A stretch of DNA of 64,000 nt from Streptomyces diastatochromogenes (lineage in GTDB: Bacteria > Actinomycetota > Actinomycetes > Streptomycetales > Streptomycetaceae), in the NCBI GenBank assembly GCA_001418405.1, contig LIQL01000161.1:1-64000 (forward strand), read 5' to 3'. Every line of letters begins with the position of its first letter. Within the stretch, counting starts at the first letter, position 1. Shown here piece after piece: positions 1 through 8,241 of the stretch. A program made the translations under genes and the position numbers. A model generated the notes under the pieces. It had not been told where the DNA came from and ran no database searches. It saw only the letters and a program-made list of their open reading frames with translations.

Positions 1-766
1 GGAAGAGGCGGTGCAGGTAGCTGGTGGAGATGTGGTGCGCGGAGGCGATGGAAGCCGGCGTCAGTTCCGGATCATGCAGGTTTCCTTGGACGAAGGCACG
101 GATGCGTAGGACGAGGGTCTGCTGGTGAGTTTCCGGGGAGAGGAGGGTGTCGGCGTCGAGGGCGTGAGCGAACAGTGCGGACAGGAGGTCCACCACGACC
201 TTCCCCAAACGGGGTCCGTCGGTAGGCTGGTACGCATGGGCGCCGCTCGCCAGCTGAGTGAGCAACTGTGCCAGCAGGGCGCCAAACCCTTCCTCGGCCG
301 ACAACCGCAGCCCGGTCAGCCGGTCGAGTTGAGGGCCCGGAATCGGGAGCAGTGCCGCCGGTACTTCCAGCCCTACCCCTGTGTGCAGACCATCGGAACC
401 TTCGATGGAGCGGATCTCGAACGGGTCAGAGGTTTTGACAACGTTGAGGCTGTACGGGGCATATGACGCATCATCTCGCTCCCTGCTGACATGCAGCGTC
501 CCCTTGAGCGGGAGGGTGAGGTGCAGGCCCTCGGGGTCCGACTCCCGGATGAGTTGAGGGGTGCGCCGAAACAGCACCGGTTGGAACGACGCCGGCCACA
601 CCGATACGGCACCGAGGCTCAACGTGCGTTGGAGGACACGGAAATCGTCCCGGTAGTCGCTGACCACGTCCACCGGCGCGTGCGTTTGACCAACGAGCGT
701 GCTCCAGCCGTCGAACCTGTCCGCAATCGGCACGTCCTCACTCCGGTACACCGACTCGACCAGCAT
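1..766 (-). CDS. AraC-family transcriptional regulator (C-terminus cut by window edge)
   Basis: Read on the minus strand from an ATG at 766 with a strong purine-rich Shine-Dalgarno (GGAGGAGGGGG) just upstream. About 255 residues are visible. The N-terminal ~200 residues look like the ligand-binding domain of AraC_binding_2-type regulators (AdpA/TxtR-like activators). The last visible part, around LTPASIASAHHISTSYLHRLF, is the first helix-turn-helix of the AraC DNA-binding domain, so roughly 60-70 residues lie outside the window. It lies downstream of, and in the same orientation as, the LysR gene, separated by about 320 bp that contain a perfect hairpin. The target is not visible; the sulfur operon or genes left of the window are both possible. 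Confidence 0.85.
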   Translation of the reverse strand, partial: MLVESVYRSEDVPIADRFDGWSTLVGQTHAPVDVVSDYRDDFRVLQRTLSLGAVSVWPASFQPVLFRRTPQLIRESDPEGLHLTLPLKGTLHVSRERDDASYAPYSLNVVKTSDPFEIRSIEGSDGLHTGVGLEVPAALLPIPGPQLDRLTGLRLSAEEGFGALLAQLLTQLASGAHAYQPTDGPRLGKVVVDLLSALFAHALDADTLLSPETHQQTLVLRIRAFVQGNLHDPELTPASIASAHHISTSYLHRLF

Positions 767-862
767 CGGCACCCCCTCCTCCTGTGTCTGCCGGCAGCCA
801 ATCTGACAGGTGACGACGAGGGTGCACAACGCATCTTGGTACCCGGCCCGACTTCGTCGTGT

Positions 863-899
863 GCGTTCGAGAACGGTCGCCGTGACCGTTCTCGAACGC
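863..899. repeat. Perfect 16-bp inverted repeat in the AraC/LysR gap (767-1088)
   Basis: Arms GCGTTCGAGAACGGTC (863-878) and GACCGTTCTCGAACGC (884-899) match 16 of 16 around the 5-nt loop GCCGT. It lies about 190 bp past the LysR stop and about 100 bp before the AraC start. No T-run follows in either direction, so it could be an actinobacterial-type terminator for lysR or an operator for the AraC gene. The rest of the 322-bp gap holds no gene that I can support. Confidence 0.7.
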
Positions 900-1088
900 T
901 TTCGACCCGACTGCCGGGCTTCAGTCCCGCCCCCCTCCTGACCACCTCTCCCGCCGCTGGTTGGACAGGGGCGTGGCGGAGGTGGGGTCGCGTCAGGGGT
1001 GCGGGGAGCCGGTCTCCCGCGCCGCCGCCGAGACGGTCCAGGAGCAGCTTTCGCCCCGGCCTGACCCCTCGGTCCGCGCGTTCAAGCG

Positions 1089-1994
1089 TCAGGCGGCGCC
1101 GTTCAGTTCCCGGGCCCGGCGGACGAACACCTCGTGCAGGTCCTGCGCGGCCTGCGGCACGGAGTCCGCCTTGCGGCGCTGGAGCATGAGCAGGACCCGG
1201 GGGACGTCACCGGCGAGCGGTCGGTAAGTGAGGGCGCCGAGCCGCTGCAAGGGGTCGCCGACGACGCTGAAGTCCGGCAGGACCGTCACCCCGAGCCCCT
1301 CGGCGACCATCAGCTTGCCCATCTCCGCGCCGTCCGTCGAGTACGAGATGGCCGCACCGCCGTCCAGGAGCCGGTGCACCAGCCGGTGCATGACGTAACC
1401 GGAGCGCATCGCGACCAGCGGCTGCGCCAGCAACTCCGGGACGGTCACGACGGAACGCGAGGCGAGCGCGCTGTCGGGTCGCATGCACACCACCGGCCGG
1501 CCCCGCAGGAGGCGGGTGGAGTCCATGCCGGTGGGCAGGTCGTCACCCTCCAGGTGGTTGACCAGGCCGAGGTCGAAGGCCCCCTCGGACAGCGCCCGCT
1601 GGATCTCCGTCTGCTGCGCCCCCACCACCTCGACCTGGGTCACCGGGTGCTCCGCCCGGAACGTACGCACCACCGGCACGAGCAGCGGCACGGTCGCCGC
1701 GTTCACCGTGCCGACCCGCACCATGCGGCTGATCCGATGCTGCTCCCCGGCCGCGGCGCGCAGCCCGTCCACGGCTTCCAGCACCCGCACGATGTGCGGC
1801 AGCAACTCCCTGCCCTCCACGCTCATCGTCGCCCCGGACCGCTTGCGGTCCAGGAGGTCGACTCCCAGCTCCCGCTCCAGGTTCCGGACGGTCTCGCTCA
1901 ACGCGGGCTGCGAAAGACGCAATTCCTCCGCCGCCCGGCGCAGTGAGCCGAGCCGGGTCACCGTGGCGATGTATTCGAGTTGTTCGGTCCGCAT
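1089..1994 (-). CDS. LysR-family transcriptional regulator, divergent from the sulfur operon
   Basis: 301 residues from the chosen ATG at 1994, the normal LysR length. An upstream in-frame ATG at 2063 would add 23 residues lacking family similarity. The winged helix-turn-helix opens the protein (MRTEQLEYIATVTRLGSLRR, then AAEELRLSQPALSETVRNLE). An effector-binding domain of the periplasmic-binding fold follows (about residues 90-290). No clear Shine-Dalgarno precedes either start. It is transcribed away from the leader peptide and sfnG-like operon, the classic layout for a LysR that controls its divergent neighbour. By position it may act like CysB/Cbl-type sulfur regulators, but orthology cannot be decided here. 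Confidence 0.88.
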   Translation of the reverse strand: MRTEQLEYIATVTRLGSLRRAAEELRLSQPALSETVRNLERELGVDLLDRKRSGATMSVEGRELLPHIVRVLEAVDGLRAAAGEQHRISRMVRVGTVNAATVPLLVPVVRTFRAEHPVTQVEVVGAQQTEIQRALSEGAFDLGLVNHLEGDDLPTGMDSTRLLRGRPVVCMRPDSALASRSVVTVPELLAQPLVAMRSGYVMHRLVHRLLDGGAAISYSTDGAEMGKLMVAEGLGVTVLPDFSVVGDPLQRLGALTYRPLAGDVPRVLLMLQRRKADSVPQAAQDLHEVFVRRARELNGAA

Positions 1995-2131
1995 TCCGGC
2001 ATCGTGCGGCCGAATTGACGGACCGTTCAAGGGTTTCCCTGTCACGGGTTCGTGAAATCCCATGGTCAGCGCGCTGGAATGAGTTGGGTTTCCCTTGACG
2101 GCCAGAGCGACGGACTGCCACCATCGACGAC

Positions 2132-2215
2132 ATGACGACGGGACTGGAACTCACGCGGCGACGCCACGTCGACCTCGCACGCGTCTCCAGCGCCTCCTGT
2201 CGCGCCGCGGTCTGA
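2132..2215 (+). CDS. Cysteine-type leader peptide (27 aa) upstream of the sulfur operon
   Basis: A 27-codon frame, ATG at 2132 and TGA at 2213-2215. It begins MTTGLELTRRRHVDLARVSS and ends ASCRAAV. The Arg-Arg-Arg-His-Val-Asp-Leu-x-Arg-Val core followed by Ser-x-Ser-Cys-Arg is the signature of the short actinobacterial leader peptides that precede sulfur-assimilation and sulfonate genes. In mycobacteria comparable Cys-containing leaders mediate cysteine-responsive attenuation. Here it precedes the SfnG-like gene by about 270 bp. A TTGACG box (2095-2100) lies just upstream and could be the -35 element, though no good -10 is obvious. Inference: ribosome stalling at the Cys codon under cysteine shortage opens expression of the operon. 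Confidence 0.8.
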   Translation: MTTGLELTRRRHVDLARVSSASCRAAV

Positions 2216-2482
2216 TCTGCGATCCGCCGCCCCCTTTCCCGCTTTCGCACCGTCTGACCGGCTCACGCCCCCTCTGAGTGGACGGGCCCGCGCACCTCTG
2301 AGCGACCGGCCCGGCGCACGGTGCGGCGCGCCGGCACAGGCTGCCCGGGTTCCCGGCCCTCGCCGTCCCCGTCCCGCCCGTGAAAGTAACTGCGGTGAGT
2401 GCGCCGAACCCGTGCCATAAACCTTCCCCGCACCCCACGCATAGCACCCGTGCATTCTCATGTTCCGCAACAGGAGTTCCGC
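2216..2482 (+). promoter_or_regulatory. Leader-to-sfnG untranslated region, candidate attenuator
   Basis: 267 bp between the leader peptide stop and the SfnG-like start. It contains a GC-rich hairpin candidate, CCGGCGC (2311-2317) pairing with GCGCCGG (2328-2334), and several C/T-rich stretches. No second reading frame is convincing. This is where an attenuating structure or Rho-loading site would be expected if the leader works as in other actinobacteria. The structure is inferred by eye and not folded computationally. Confidence 0.4.
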
Positions 2483-3601
2483 ATGCCCGCGCCCGTCAAA
2501 TTCGCCTACTGGGTCCCCAATGTCAGCGGCGGTCTGGTCACCAGCACCATTGAACAGCGCACCGACTGGGGATACGCATACAACCGCGAACTCGCCGTGC
2601 TCGCCGAGAACAACGGCTTCGAGTACGCCCTCAGCCAGGTCCGGTACATGGCGAGCTACGGTGCCGAGTACCAGCACGAGTCGACCAGCTTCAGCCTGGC
2701 CCTGCTGCTCGCCACCGAGCGGCTGAAGGTCATCGCCGCCGTGCACCCCGGTCTGTGGCACCCCGGCGTCCTCGCCAAGCTCGGCGCCACCGCCGACCAC
2801 CTCTCTCAGGGCCGCTTCGCCGTGAACGTCGTCAGCGGCTGGTTCAAGGGGGAGTTCACGGCACTCGGCGAGCCGTGGCTGGAGCACGACGAGCGCTACC
2901 GGCGCGCCGAGGAGTTCATCCGCGCCCTGCGCCAGATCTGGACGGAGGACCACACCGAGCTGGCCGGCGACTTCTACCGGCTGCGCGACTTCTCCCTCAA
3001 ACCCAAGCCACTCAAAACCCCCGAGCGTCCCCACCCCGAGATCTTCCAGGGCGGCAACTCCACCGCGGCACGCGCCATGGCCGGACGGGTCTCCGACTGG
3101 TACTTCTCCAACGGCAGGGACTACGACGGTGTCGTCGAGCAGCTCGCCGACGTCCGTGCCGCCGCCCGCCAAGCCGGGCGCAGCGCACCGAAGTTCGGCC
3201 TCAACGGCTTCCTCATCGCCCGGGACACCGAGGCCGAGGCCCGCGACACGCTGCGCGAGATCGTCGCCAAAGCCGACCGGGAGGCCGTGGAGGGCTTCGG
3301 GGCCGCGGTCAAGCAGGCCGGGCGGTCCACCGCGGACGGCAAGGGCATGTGGGAGAACTCCACCTTCGAGGACCTCGTCCAGTACAACGACGGTTTCCGC
3401 ACCGGCCTGATCGGCACCCCCGAGCAGATCGCCGAGCGGATCGTCGCCTACCGCAAGCTCGGCGTCGACCTGCTGCTACTCGGCTTCCTCCACTACCACG
3501 AGGAGGTCGCCTACTTCGGGAAGCGGGTCCTGCCACTGGTGCGCGAGCTGGAGGAGCAGCTCGGCGACGACGAGCCGGCGTCCGCGGCCGTCCCCACCTG
3601 A
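2483..3601 (+). CDS. sfnG: FMNH2-dependent dimethylsulfone monooxygenase (SfnG-like)
   Basis: 372 residues, with AGGAG 7 nt before the ATG at 2483. It is a bacterial luciferase-like (SsuD/LadA class) flavin monooxygenase. The N-terminus KFAYWVPNVSGGLVTSTIEQ, the stretch QVRYMASYGAEYQHESTSF, and NVVSGWFKGEF are typical of SfnG, which oxidises dimethylsulfone to methanesulfinate using reduced FMN. It is first in the operon after the leader peptide. The SsuE-like gene downstream would supply FMNH2 and the SsuD-like enzyme would continue sulfonate breakdown. The family is clear; the substrate rests on similarity to SfnG rather than on active-site proof. Confidence 0.88.
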   Translation: MPAPVKFAYWVPNVSGGLVTSTIEQRTDWGYAYNRELAVLAENNGFEYALSQVRYMASYGAEYQHESTSFSLALLLATERLKVIAAVHPGLWHPGVLAKLGATADHLSQGRFAVNVVSGWFKGEFTALGEPWLEHDERYRRAEEFIRALRQIWTEDHTELAGDFYRLRDFSLKPKPLKTPERPHPEIFQGGNSTAARAMAGRVSDWYFSNGRDYDGVVEQLADVRAAARQAGRSAPKFGLNGFLIARDTEAEARDTLREIVAKADREAVEGFGAAVKQAGRSTADGKGMWENSTFEDLVQYNDGFRTGLIGTPEQIAERIVAYRKLGVDLLLLGFLHYHEEVAYFGKRVLPLVRELEEQLGDDEPASAAVPT

Positions 3602-3729
3602 CCACCCCTTGCCGGTACCGCAGTCCCGCCCACCCACGGGCCGTACCAACGGGCCGTACCAACGAGTCACGTCGATCAGTCACGTCCATGAGCCACGTCC
3701 ATGAGAGCACCACGAAAGGGGTCACCCAC

Positions 3730-4947
3730 ATGAGTACCTCCGCCCTCCCCGACTGGCAGACCCGTCCGGACCCGCGGACCGCCGAGGAATGGATCGCCCG
3801 CGGCGCCGAGGTCGCCTCGGTCCTCGCCACCGACGCCGCCGCCCGCGACCGGGCCGGTGCCACCCCGTACGCCGAAGTCCAGTTGCTGAAGGACTCCGGC
3901 CTGGTCACCCTGCTGGGCCCGGTCGAACACGGAGGCGCGGGAGAGAACTGGGTCACCGCCTACCGGGTGGTCCGCGAGGTCGCCAAGGCCGACGGCTCCA
4001 TCGGCCAGCTCCTGGGCTACCACTACCTGTGGAACTGGGCGGCACGGCTGGTCGGCACGCGTGAGCAGTGGGAGCACGTCGAGGCCGAGGCCGCCCGCAA
4101 CCGCTGGTTCTTCGGCGGAGCCGTCAACCCGCGCGACACGGACGTCGTCGTGACCGAGGACGGCGACGAGCTGGTGTTCACCGGCCGCAAGTCGTTCTCC
4201 ACGGGCAGCAAGGTGTCCGACGTCACCGTCCTGGAAGGCGTCTTCGAAGGCACCGACCGGCACGTCTTCGCGATCGTGCCCTCCGACAGCGCGGGCCTGA
4301 CCTTCCACGACGACTGGGACAACATCGGCCAGCGGCTCACCGAGAGCGGCGGCGTCACCCTCGACGGGGTCCGCACTCCCTGGTCGTCGGCGGCCGGCTA
4401 CGTCAACCGCGAGTTCAGGCCCCGTGTCTACAACACCCTCAACGTCCCCACCATCCAACTGGTCTTCGTCAGCTTCTACCTCGGCATCGCGGGCGGCGCC
4501 CTGCAGACCGCGGCCACCTACACCCGCGAGAAGTCCCGGTCCTGGCTGCACGGCGGCCACGACCGCGCCGTCGACGAGCCGCACGTCATCGACACCTACG
4601 GCGACCTCACCGCGAAACTGTGGGCCGTGGAGGCCCTCGCCGACGCCGTCGCCGTCGAGGGACAGCGCCTGCACGACGACCCCGACGCGGTCACCGAGCA
4701 GGCGCGCGGCGCGTTCGAGGTCCGGGTGGCCGCGGTCAAGGCCCGTGCCACCGACGTCGCCCTGGAGATCTCCAGCCGGATATTCGAGGTCACCGGCGCC
4801 CGCGCCACGACCACCGCCGAGGGCCTGGACCGGTTCTGGCGCAACGTCCGCACGCACACCCTGCACGACCCCGTCGCCTACAAGCGGCACGAGGTCGGCC
4901 GCTGGGTCCTCGAAGGCACGCTGCCCGAACCCACCTGGTACTCCTGA
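3730..4947 (+). CDS. Acyl-CoA dehydrogenase-fold flavin monooxygenase (DszC/SfnB-like)
   Basis: 405 residues starting MSTSALPDWQTRPDP. GAAAGGGG before the ATG at 3730 is a good ribosome-binding site, so longer upstream frames through the SfnG gene are ignored. The protein has the N-terminal helical, middle beta-barrel and C-terminal helical domains of the acyl-CoA dehydrogenase superfamily, with the closing RTHTLHDPVAYKRHEVGRW stretch shared with the SfnB/DszC group. Those proteins are FMNH2-dependent oxygenases of organosulfur compounds rather than dehydrogenases. It lies 128 bp after sfnG and 60 bp before the reductase gene. The substrate is unknown; a thioether, sulfoxide or sulfone is the natural guess in this operon. 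Confidence 0.8.
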   Translation: MSTSALPDWQTRPDPRTAEEWIARGAEVASVLATDAAARDRAGATPYAEVQLLKDSGLVTLLGPVEHGGAGENWVTAYRVVREVAKADGSIGQLLGYHYLWNWAARLVGTREQWEHVEAEAARNRWFFGGAVNPRDTDVVVTEDGDELVFTGRKSFSTGSKVSDVTVLEGVFEGTDRHVFAIVPSDSAGLTFHDDWDNIGQRLTESGGVTLDGVRTPWSSAAGYVNREFRPRVYNTLNVPTIQLVFVSFYLGIAGGALQTAATYTREKSRSWLHGGHDRAVDEPHVIDTYGDLTAKLWAVEALADAVAVEGQRLHDDPDAVTEQARGAFEVRVAAVKARATDVALEISSRIFEVTGARATTTAEGLDRFWRNVRTHTLHDPVAYKRHEVGRWVLEGTLPEPTWYS

Positions 4948-5007
4948 CCGCCGCGGGGCGCCGCCACCGGATGACGGCGCCCCGCCCCCCCCCCGAATCG
5001 AGGGCCC

Positions 5008-5562
5008 ATGGCCACCGTCCTGTCCGTCTCCGGCAGCCCCTCCGCCACCTCCCGCACCAACCGCCTGCTGCGCCACCTCGACCTGCGGCTGACCGCCCAG
5101 GGCCACGAGGTGATCCCGCTCCACGTCCGTACGATCCCCGGTGAGGCCCTGCTCGGCGCGGACTTCGGCCATCCCGCGATCGTCGAGGCCACCCGGCTGT
5201 TCGCGGCGGCGGACGGGGTCGTGGTCGGCACCCCCGTCTACAAGGCTTCCTACTCCGGCGTGCTGAAGGCGCTCCTGGACCTGCTCCCGCAGTACGCGCT
5301 GGCCGACAAGACCGTGCTGCCGCTGGCGACCGGCGGGTCCACGGCGCACGTCCTCGCCGTCGACTACGCGCTGCGGCCGGTGCTCAGCTCCATGGGCGCC
5401 GCGCACATCGTGCAGGGCTGGTTCACCCTCGACACGGACATCACCGTGGACGGGGACGGCTCCGTGACCGTTGCCCCCGCCGGCGCGGCGGCGCTGAATC
5501 GGGTCGTCGACCAGTTCTCCGCGGCCCTGCACCGCACGCCCCTGCTGGCTTCGGTGGGCTGA
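5008..5562 (+). CDS. ssuE: NAD(P)H:FMN reductase (SsuE/MsuE family)
   Basis: 184 residues. The flavodoxin-like NADPH-dependent FMN reductase fold is marked by the N-terminal phosphate loop region TVLSVSGSPSATSRTNRLL and the family motif GTPVYKASYSGVLKALLDLL. It reduces FMN with NAD(P)H and hands FMNH2 to the two-component monooxygenases around it. One reductase embedded among four oxygenase genes suggests it serves all of them. Its stop at 5562 is 3 bp before the ATG of the next gene, so the two are probably translationally linked. MsuE (methanesulfonate system) is an equally suitable name. Confidence 0.88.
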   Translation: MATVLSVSGSPSATSRTNRLLRHLDLRLTAQGHEVIPLHVRTIPGEALLGADFGHPAIVEATRLFAAADGVVVGTPVYKASYSGVLKALLDLLPQYALADKTVLPLATGGSTAHVLAVDYALRPVLSSMGAAHIVQGWFTLDTDITVDGDGSVTVAPAGAAALNRVVDQFSAALHRTPLLASVG

Positions 5563-5565
5563 GCC

Positions 5566-6750
5566 ATGACCGCACACGTCATCGCGGACGACGCCGAAGC
5601 CCTCAAGGTCGCCGCGGCACTGGCCGAAGAGTTCCGGACCGGTGCCGCCGAGCGCGACGCCACGCGCCGGCTGCCGCGCGCCGAACTCGACCAGCTCTCC
5701 CGGTCCGGTCTGCTCGCCGTCACCGTCCCCGCCGAGCACGGTGGCGCCGACGTCTCCACCGCCACCCTCGCCGAGGTCTTCCGGCTGCTGGCCACCGCCG
5801 ACGCCAGCATCGCGCAGATCCCGCAGAGCCACTTCGCCTACGTCAACGTCATCCGCCGTCAGGGCACCGCCGAGCAGCAGGCGTTCTTCTCCGCCGAACT
5901 GCTCGCCGGACGGCGGCTGGGCAACGCCCAGTCGGAGGCGGGCACCCGGCACGTCCAGGACCTCCGTACCCGCCTGACCCCGCGGCCGGACGGCTCCTTC
6001 CTCCTGAACGGCGTCAAGAACTACTGCACCGGCGCCCTCTTCGCCGACTGGATACCCGTCCTGGCCCGCGCCGAGGACGACCGGCTGCACGTGGCCTACG
6101 TGCCGAGCGGCGCGCCGGGCGTCACGGTCGTGGACGACTGGGACGGTCTCGGCCAGCGGACGACCGCCAGCGGCACCGTGCGACTGGTGGACGTGGTCGT
6201 GCCGGCCGACCGGGTCCTGCCCCACCACCTCACCTTCGAGGGACCGCAACTGCACGGCGCCGTCGCCCAGTTGCTGCACGCCGCGATCGACACCGGCATC
6301 GCCGAGGGGGCGCTCGCCGAGGCGGCCGGCTTCGTCCGCACGAAGAGCCGCCCCTGGTTCGAGAGCGGCCTGGAGACGGCCGCCGAGGACCCGCTGCTGA
6401 TCCAGCGCTTCGGCGAACTCGCCGTGCAGGCGAAGGCGGCACAGGCGCTGCTGCGGGAGGCCGCGCGGACCGTGGACACCGCCCGCGCCGACCTGACCGA
6501 CGACACGGCCGCAGCGGCGTCGATCGCCGTGGCCGCCGCCAAGGTCCAGGCCGCGCAGTCCGCGGTGGAGGTCGCGAACGCCCTCTTCGAGGTCTCCGGC
6601 ACCCGCTCCGCGCTCGCCTCCCTCAACCTGCACCGCCACTGGCGCGACGCCCGAACCCACACCCTGCACGACCCGGTGCGCTGGAAGATCCAGCACATCG
6701 GACGCCACGTCCTCAGCGGCACCCGGCCGCCCCGCCACGGCCTGCTGTGA
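5566..6750 (+). CDS. sfnB: SfnB family sulfur-acquisition oxidoreductase
   Basis: 394 residues of acyl-CoA dehydrogenase fold, distinct from the paralogous gene at 3730. Visible marks are the N-terminal EFRTGAAERDATRRLPRAEL segment, the flavin-contact region QSEAGTRHVQDL, GVKNYCTGALFADW, and the C-terminal WRDARTHTLHDPVRWKIQHI, close to SfnB of Pseudomonas sulfone and sulfonate islands. SfnB takes part in dimethylsulfone-linked sulfur acquisition, though its exact reaction is unsettled. The start follows the reductase stop by 3 bp. The end overlaps a GTG that could begin the next frame, but the SsuD start is more likely 60 bp further on. Confidence 0.85.
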   Translation: MTAHVIADDAEALKVAAALAEEFRTGAAERDATRRLPRAELDQLSRSGLLAVTVPAEHGGADVSTATLAEVFRLLATADASIAQIPQSHFAYVNVIRRQGTAEQQAFFSAELLAGRRLGNAQSEAGTRHVQDLRTRLTPRPDGSFLLNGVKNYCTGALFADWIPVLARAEDDRLHVAYVPSGAPGVTVVDDWDGLGQRTTASGTVRLVDVVVPADRVLPHHLTFEGPQLHGAVAQLLHAAIDTGIAEGALAEAAGFVRTKSRPWFESGLETAAEDPLLIQRFGELAVQAKAAQALLREAARTVDTARADLTDDTAAAASIAVAAAKVQAAQSAVEVANALFEVSGTRSALASLNLHRHWRDARTHTLHDPVRWKIQHIGRHVLSGTRPPRHGLL

Positions 6751-6809
6751 CCGCTCCGCCCGACGCGTGCCTGCACGACACGCCCCGCACCCCCGCACGG
6801 AGACCCAAC

Positions 6810-7952
6810 GTGTCCCTGACCTTCCACTGGTTCCTGCCCACCAACGGCGACAGCCGCGACGTCGTCGGCGGCGGCCACGGCACACCGGCCAGGGCCCTGG
6901 GCCGGAGCCGGCCGCCGACGGTCGCCTATCTGAGCCAGATCGCCCGCGCCGCCGAGGACCTGGGCTTCGAGGGCGCGCTCACCCCGACCGGCGCCTGGTG
7001 CGAGGACGCGTGGCTGACCACCGCGATGGTCGCCCAGCACAGCGAGCGGCTCAAGTTCCTGGTCGCCTTCCGCCCGGGTCTCACCGCCCCCACGCTCGCC
7101 GCGCAGATGGCCGCCACCTTCCAGCAGCAGACGGGCGGCCGGCTCCTGCTCAACGTCGTCACCGGCGGCGAAAGCCACGAACAGCGCGCCTACGGCGACT
7201 TCCTCGACAAGGACGACCGCTACCGCCGCACCGGGGAGTTCCTGGAGATCGTCCGGGCACTGTGGGAGGGCAAGACCGTCGACAGGCACGGCGAACACCT
7301 GCGGGTCCAGGACGCGAAGCTGGCCAGACTGCCCGACCCGGTGCCCGAGGTGTACTTCGGTGGTTCCTCCCCGATCGCGGGCGACATCGCGGCCCGACAC
7401 AGCGACGTGTACCTCACCTGGGGCGAGCCGCCGGCCCAGGTCGCAGAGAAGATCGCCTGGGTGCGCGGACTCGCGGCGGCCCAGGGACGCACCGTACGTT
7501 TCGGCATCCGCCTGCACGTCATCACCAGGGACACCTCCGAACAGGCGTGGACCGAGGCCCGCCGCCTGCTGGCCGGATTCGACGAGGCCACCGTACGGGC
7601 CGTGCAGACGGGACTGGCCCGCAGCGAGTCCGAGGGCCAAAAGCGCATGCTGGCCCTGCACGGCGGAAGCCCCGACCGGCTGGAGATCCACCCCAACCTG
7701 TGGGCCGGGATCGGCCTGGTGCGGGGCGGAGCGGGCACGTCCCTGGTCGGCAGCCACGAGGAGGTCACCGAGCGGATCAAGGAGTACGCCGACCTGGGCA
7801 TCGAGGAGTTCGTGCTCTCCGGCTACCCGCACCTGGAAGAGGCGTACTGGTTCGGCGAGGGCGTCCTGCCCCGACTGGCGACGGCGGGCCTGTGGACGCC
7901 CCCGCACGGCACGCCCACCACCGACGCCGCACGCGTGCCGTTCGCCGGCTGA
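6810..7952 (+). CDS. ssuD: FMNH2-dependent alkanesulfonate monooxygenase (SsuD-like)
   Basis: 380 residues from a GTG at 6810, with GGAG 7 nt upstream. This gives the N-terminus VSLTFHWFLPTNGDSRDV and a length matching E. coli SsuD (381). An earlier GTG at 6747 would add 21 unrelated residues. The luciferase-like TIM-barrel fold is clear from AARAAEDLGFEGALTPTGAW-like elements, LNVVTGGESHEQRAYGD, YFGGSSPIAGDIAARHSDVY and the C-terminal FVLSGYPHLEEAYWFGEGV. The enzyme cleaves C1 and longer sulfonates to aldehyde and sulfite with FMNH2 and O2. No ABC sulfonate importer is encoded in the operon, so uptake must come from elsewhere. Confidence 0.92.
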   Translation: MSLTFHWFLPTNGDSRDVVGGGHGTPARALGRSRPPTVAYLSQIARAAEDLGFEGALTPTGAWCEDAWLTTAMVAQHSERLKFLVAFRPGLTAPTLAAQMAATFQQQTGGRLLLNVVTGGESHEQRAYGDFLDKDDRYRRTGEFLEIVRALWEGKTVDRHGEHLRVQDAKLARLPDPVPEVYFGGSSPIAGDIAARHSDVYLTWGEPPAQVAEKIAWVRGLAAAQGRTVRFGIRLHVITRDTSEQAWTEARRLLAGFDEATVRAVQTGLARSESEGQKRMLALHGGSPDRLEIHPNLWAGIGLVRGGAGTSLVGSHEEVTERIKEYADLGIEEFVLSGYPHLEEAYWFGEGVLPRLATAGLWTPPHGTPTTDAARVPFAG

Positions 7953-8093
7953 CCAACCCGAACACAGCCGCGCCCGCGGAGTGCCACCCTTCCCCGAGCG
8001 CCGCCGCCCACCCGTGCCACCGGCAGGCGGCCCCGCCTGTGCCAGGCCCGGGCAGCCCGCGGAGAACGCCTTGGAAAGCCCTGCACCGCATCG

Positions 8094-8130
8094 GGAGCCC
8101 CGGGAGGCCAGTCATGGCGCCCGGGGCTCC
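8094..8130. terminator. 11-bp perfect hairpin after ssuD
   Basis: GGAGCCCCGGG (8094-8104) pairs perfectly with CCCGGGGCTCC (8120-8130) over a 15-nt loop, about 140 bp past the ssuD stop and 110 bp before the PLD gene. There is no T-tract, as is common for actinobacterial terminators. A TTGACA box at 8148-8153 just after it may belong to the PLD-gene promoter. Confidence 0.5.
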
Positions 8131-8241
8131 GGCCGTAGTGGCCGTCATTGACATGCCTGTAGGAGGACACCTCGGTCAAGTCCGCCCGCTCATAGGGCCG
8201 TTGCCGATACTGTCTGAACTTCGGATTCAGGGAGGGACCCC

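Noticed and set aside
2755-3729. Extension of the DszC/SfnB-like protein back through sfnG
   Set aside because: Antifamily Arg-rich sequence within sfnG; the ATG at 3730 has a proper ribosome-binding site and the normal family start.
3676-6885. A 1069-codon minus-strand frame across the sulfur operon
   Set aside because: It is the antisense shadow of high-GC genes. The product is Gly/Val/Arg-rich without domains, while the plus-strand proteins match known families along their length.
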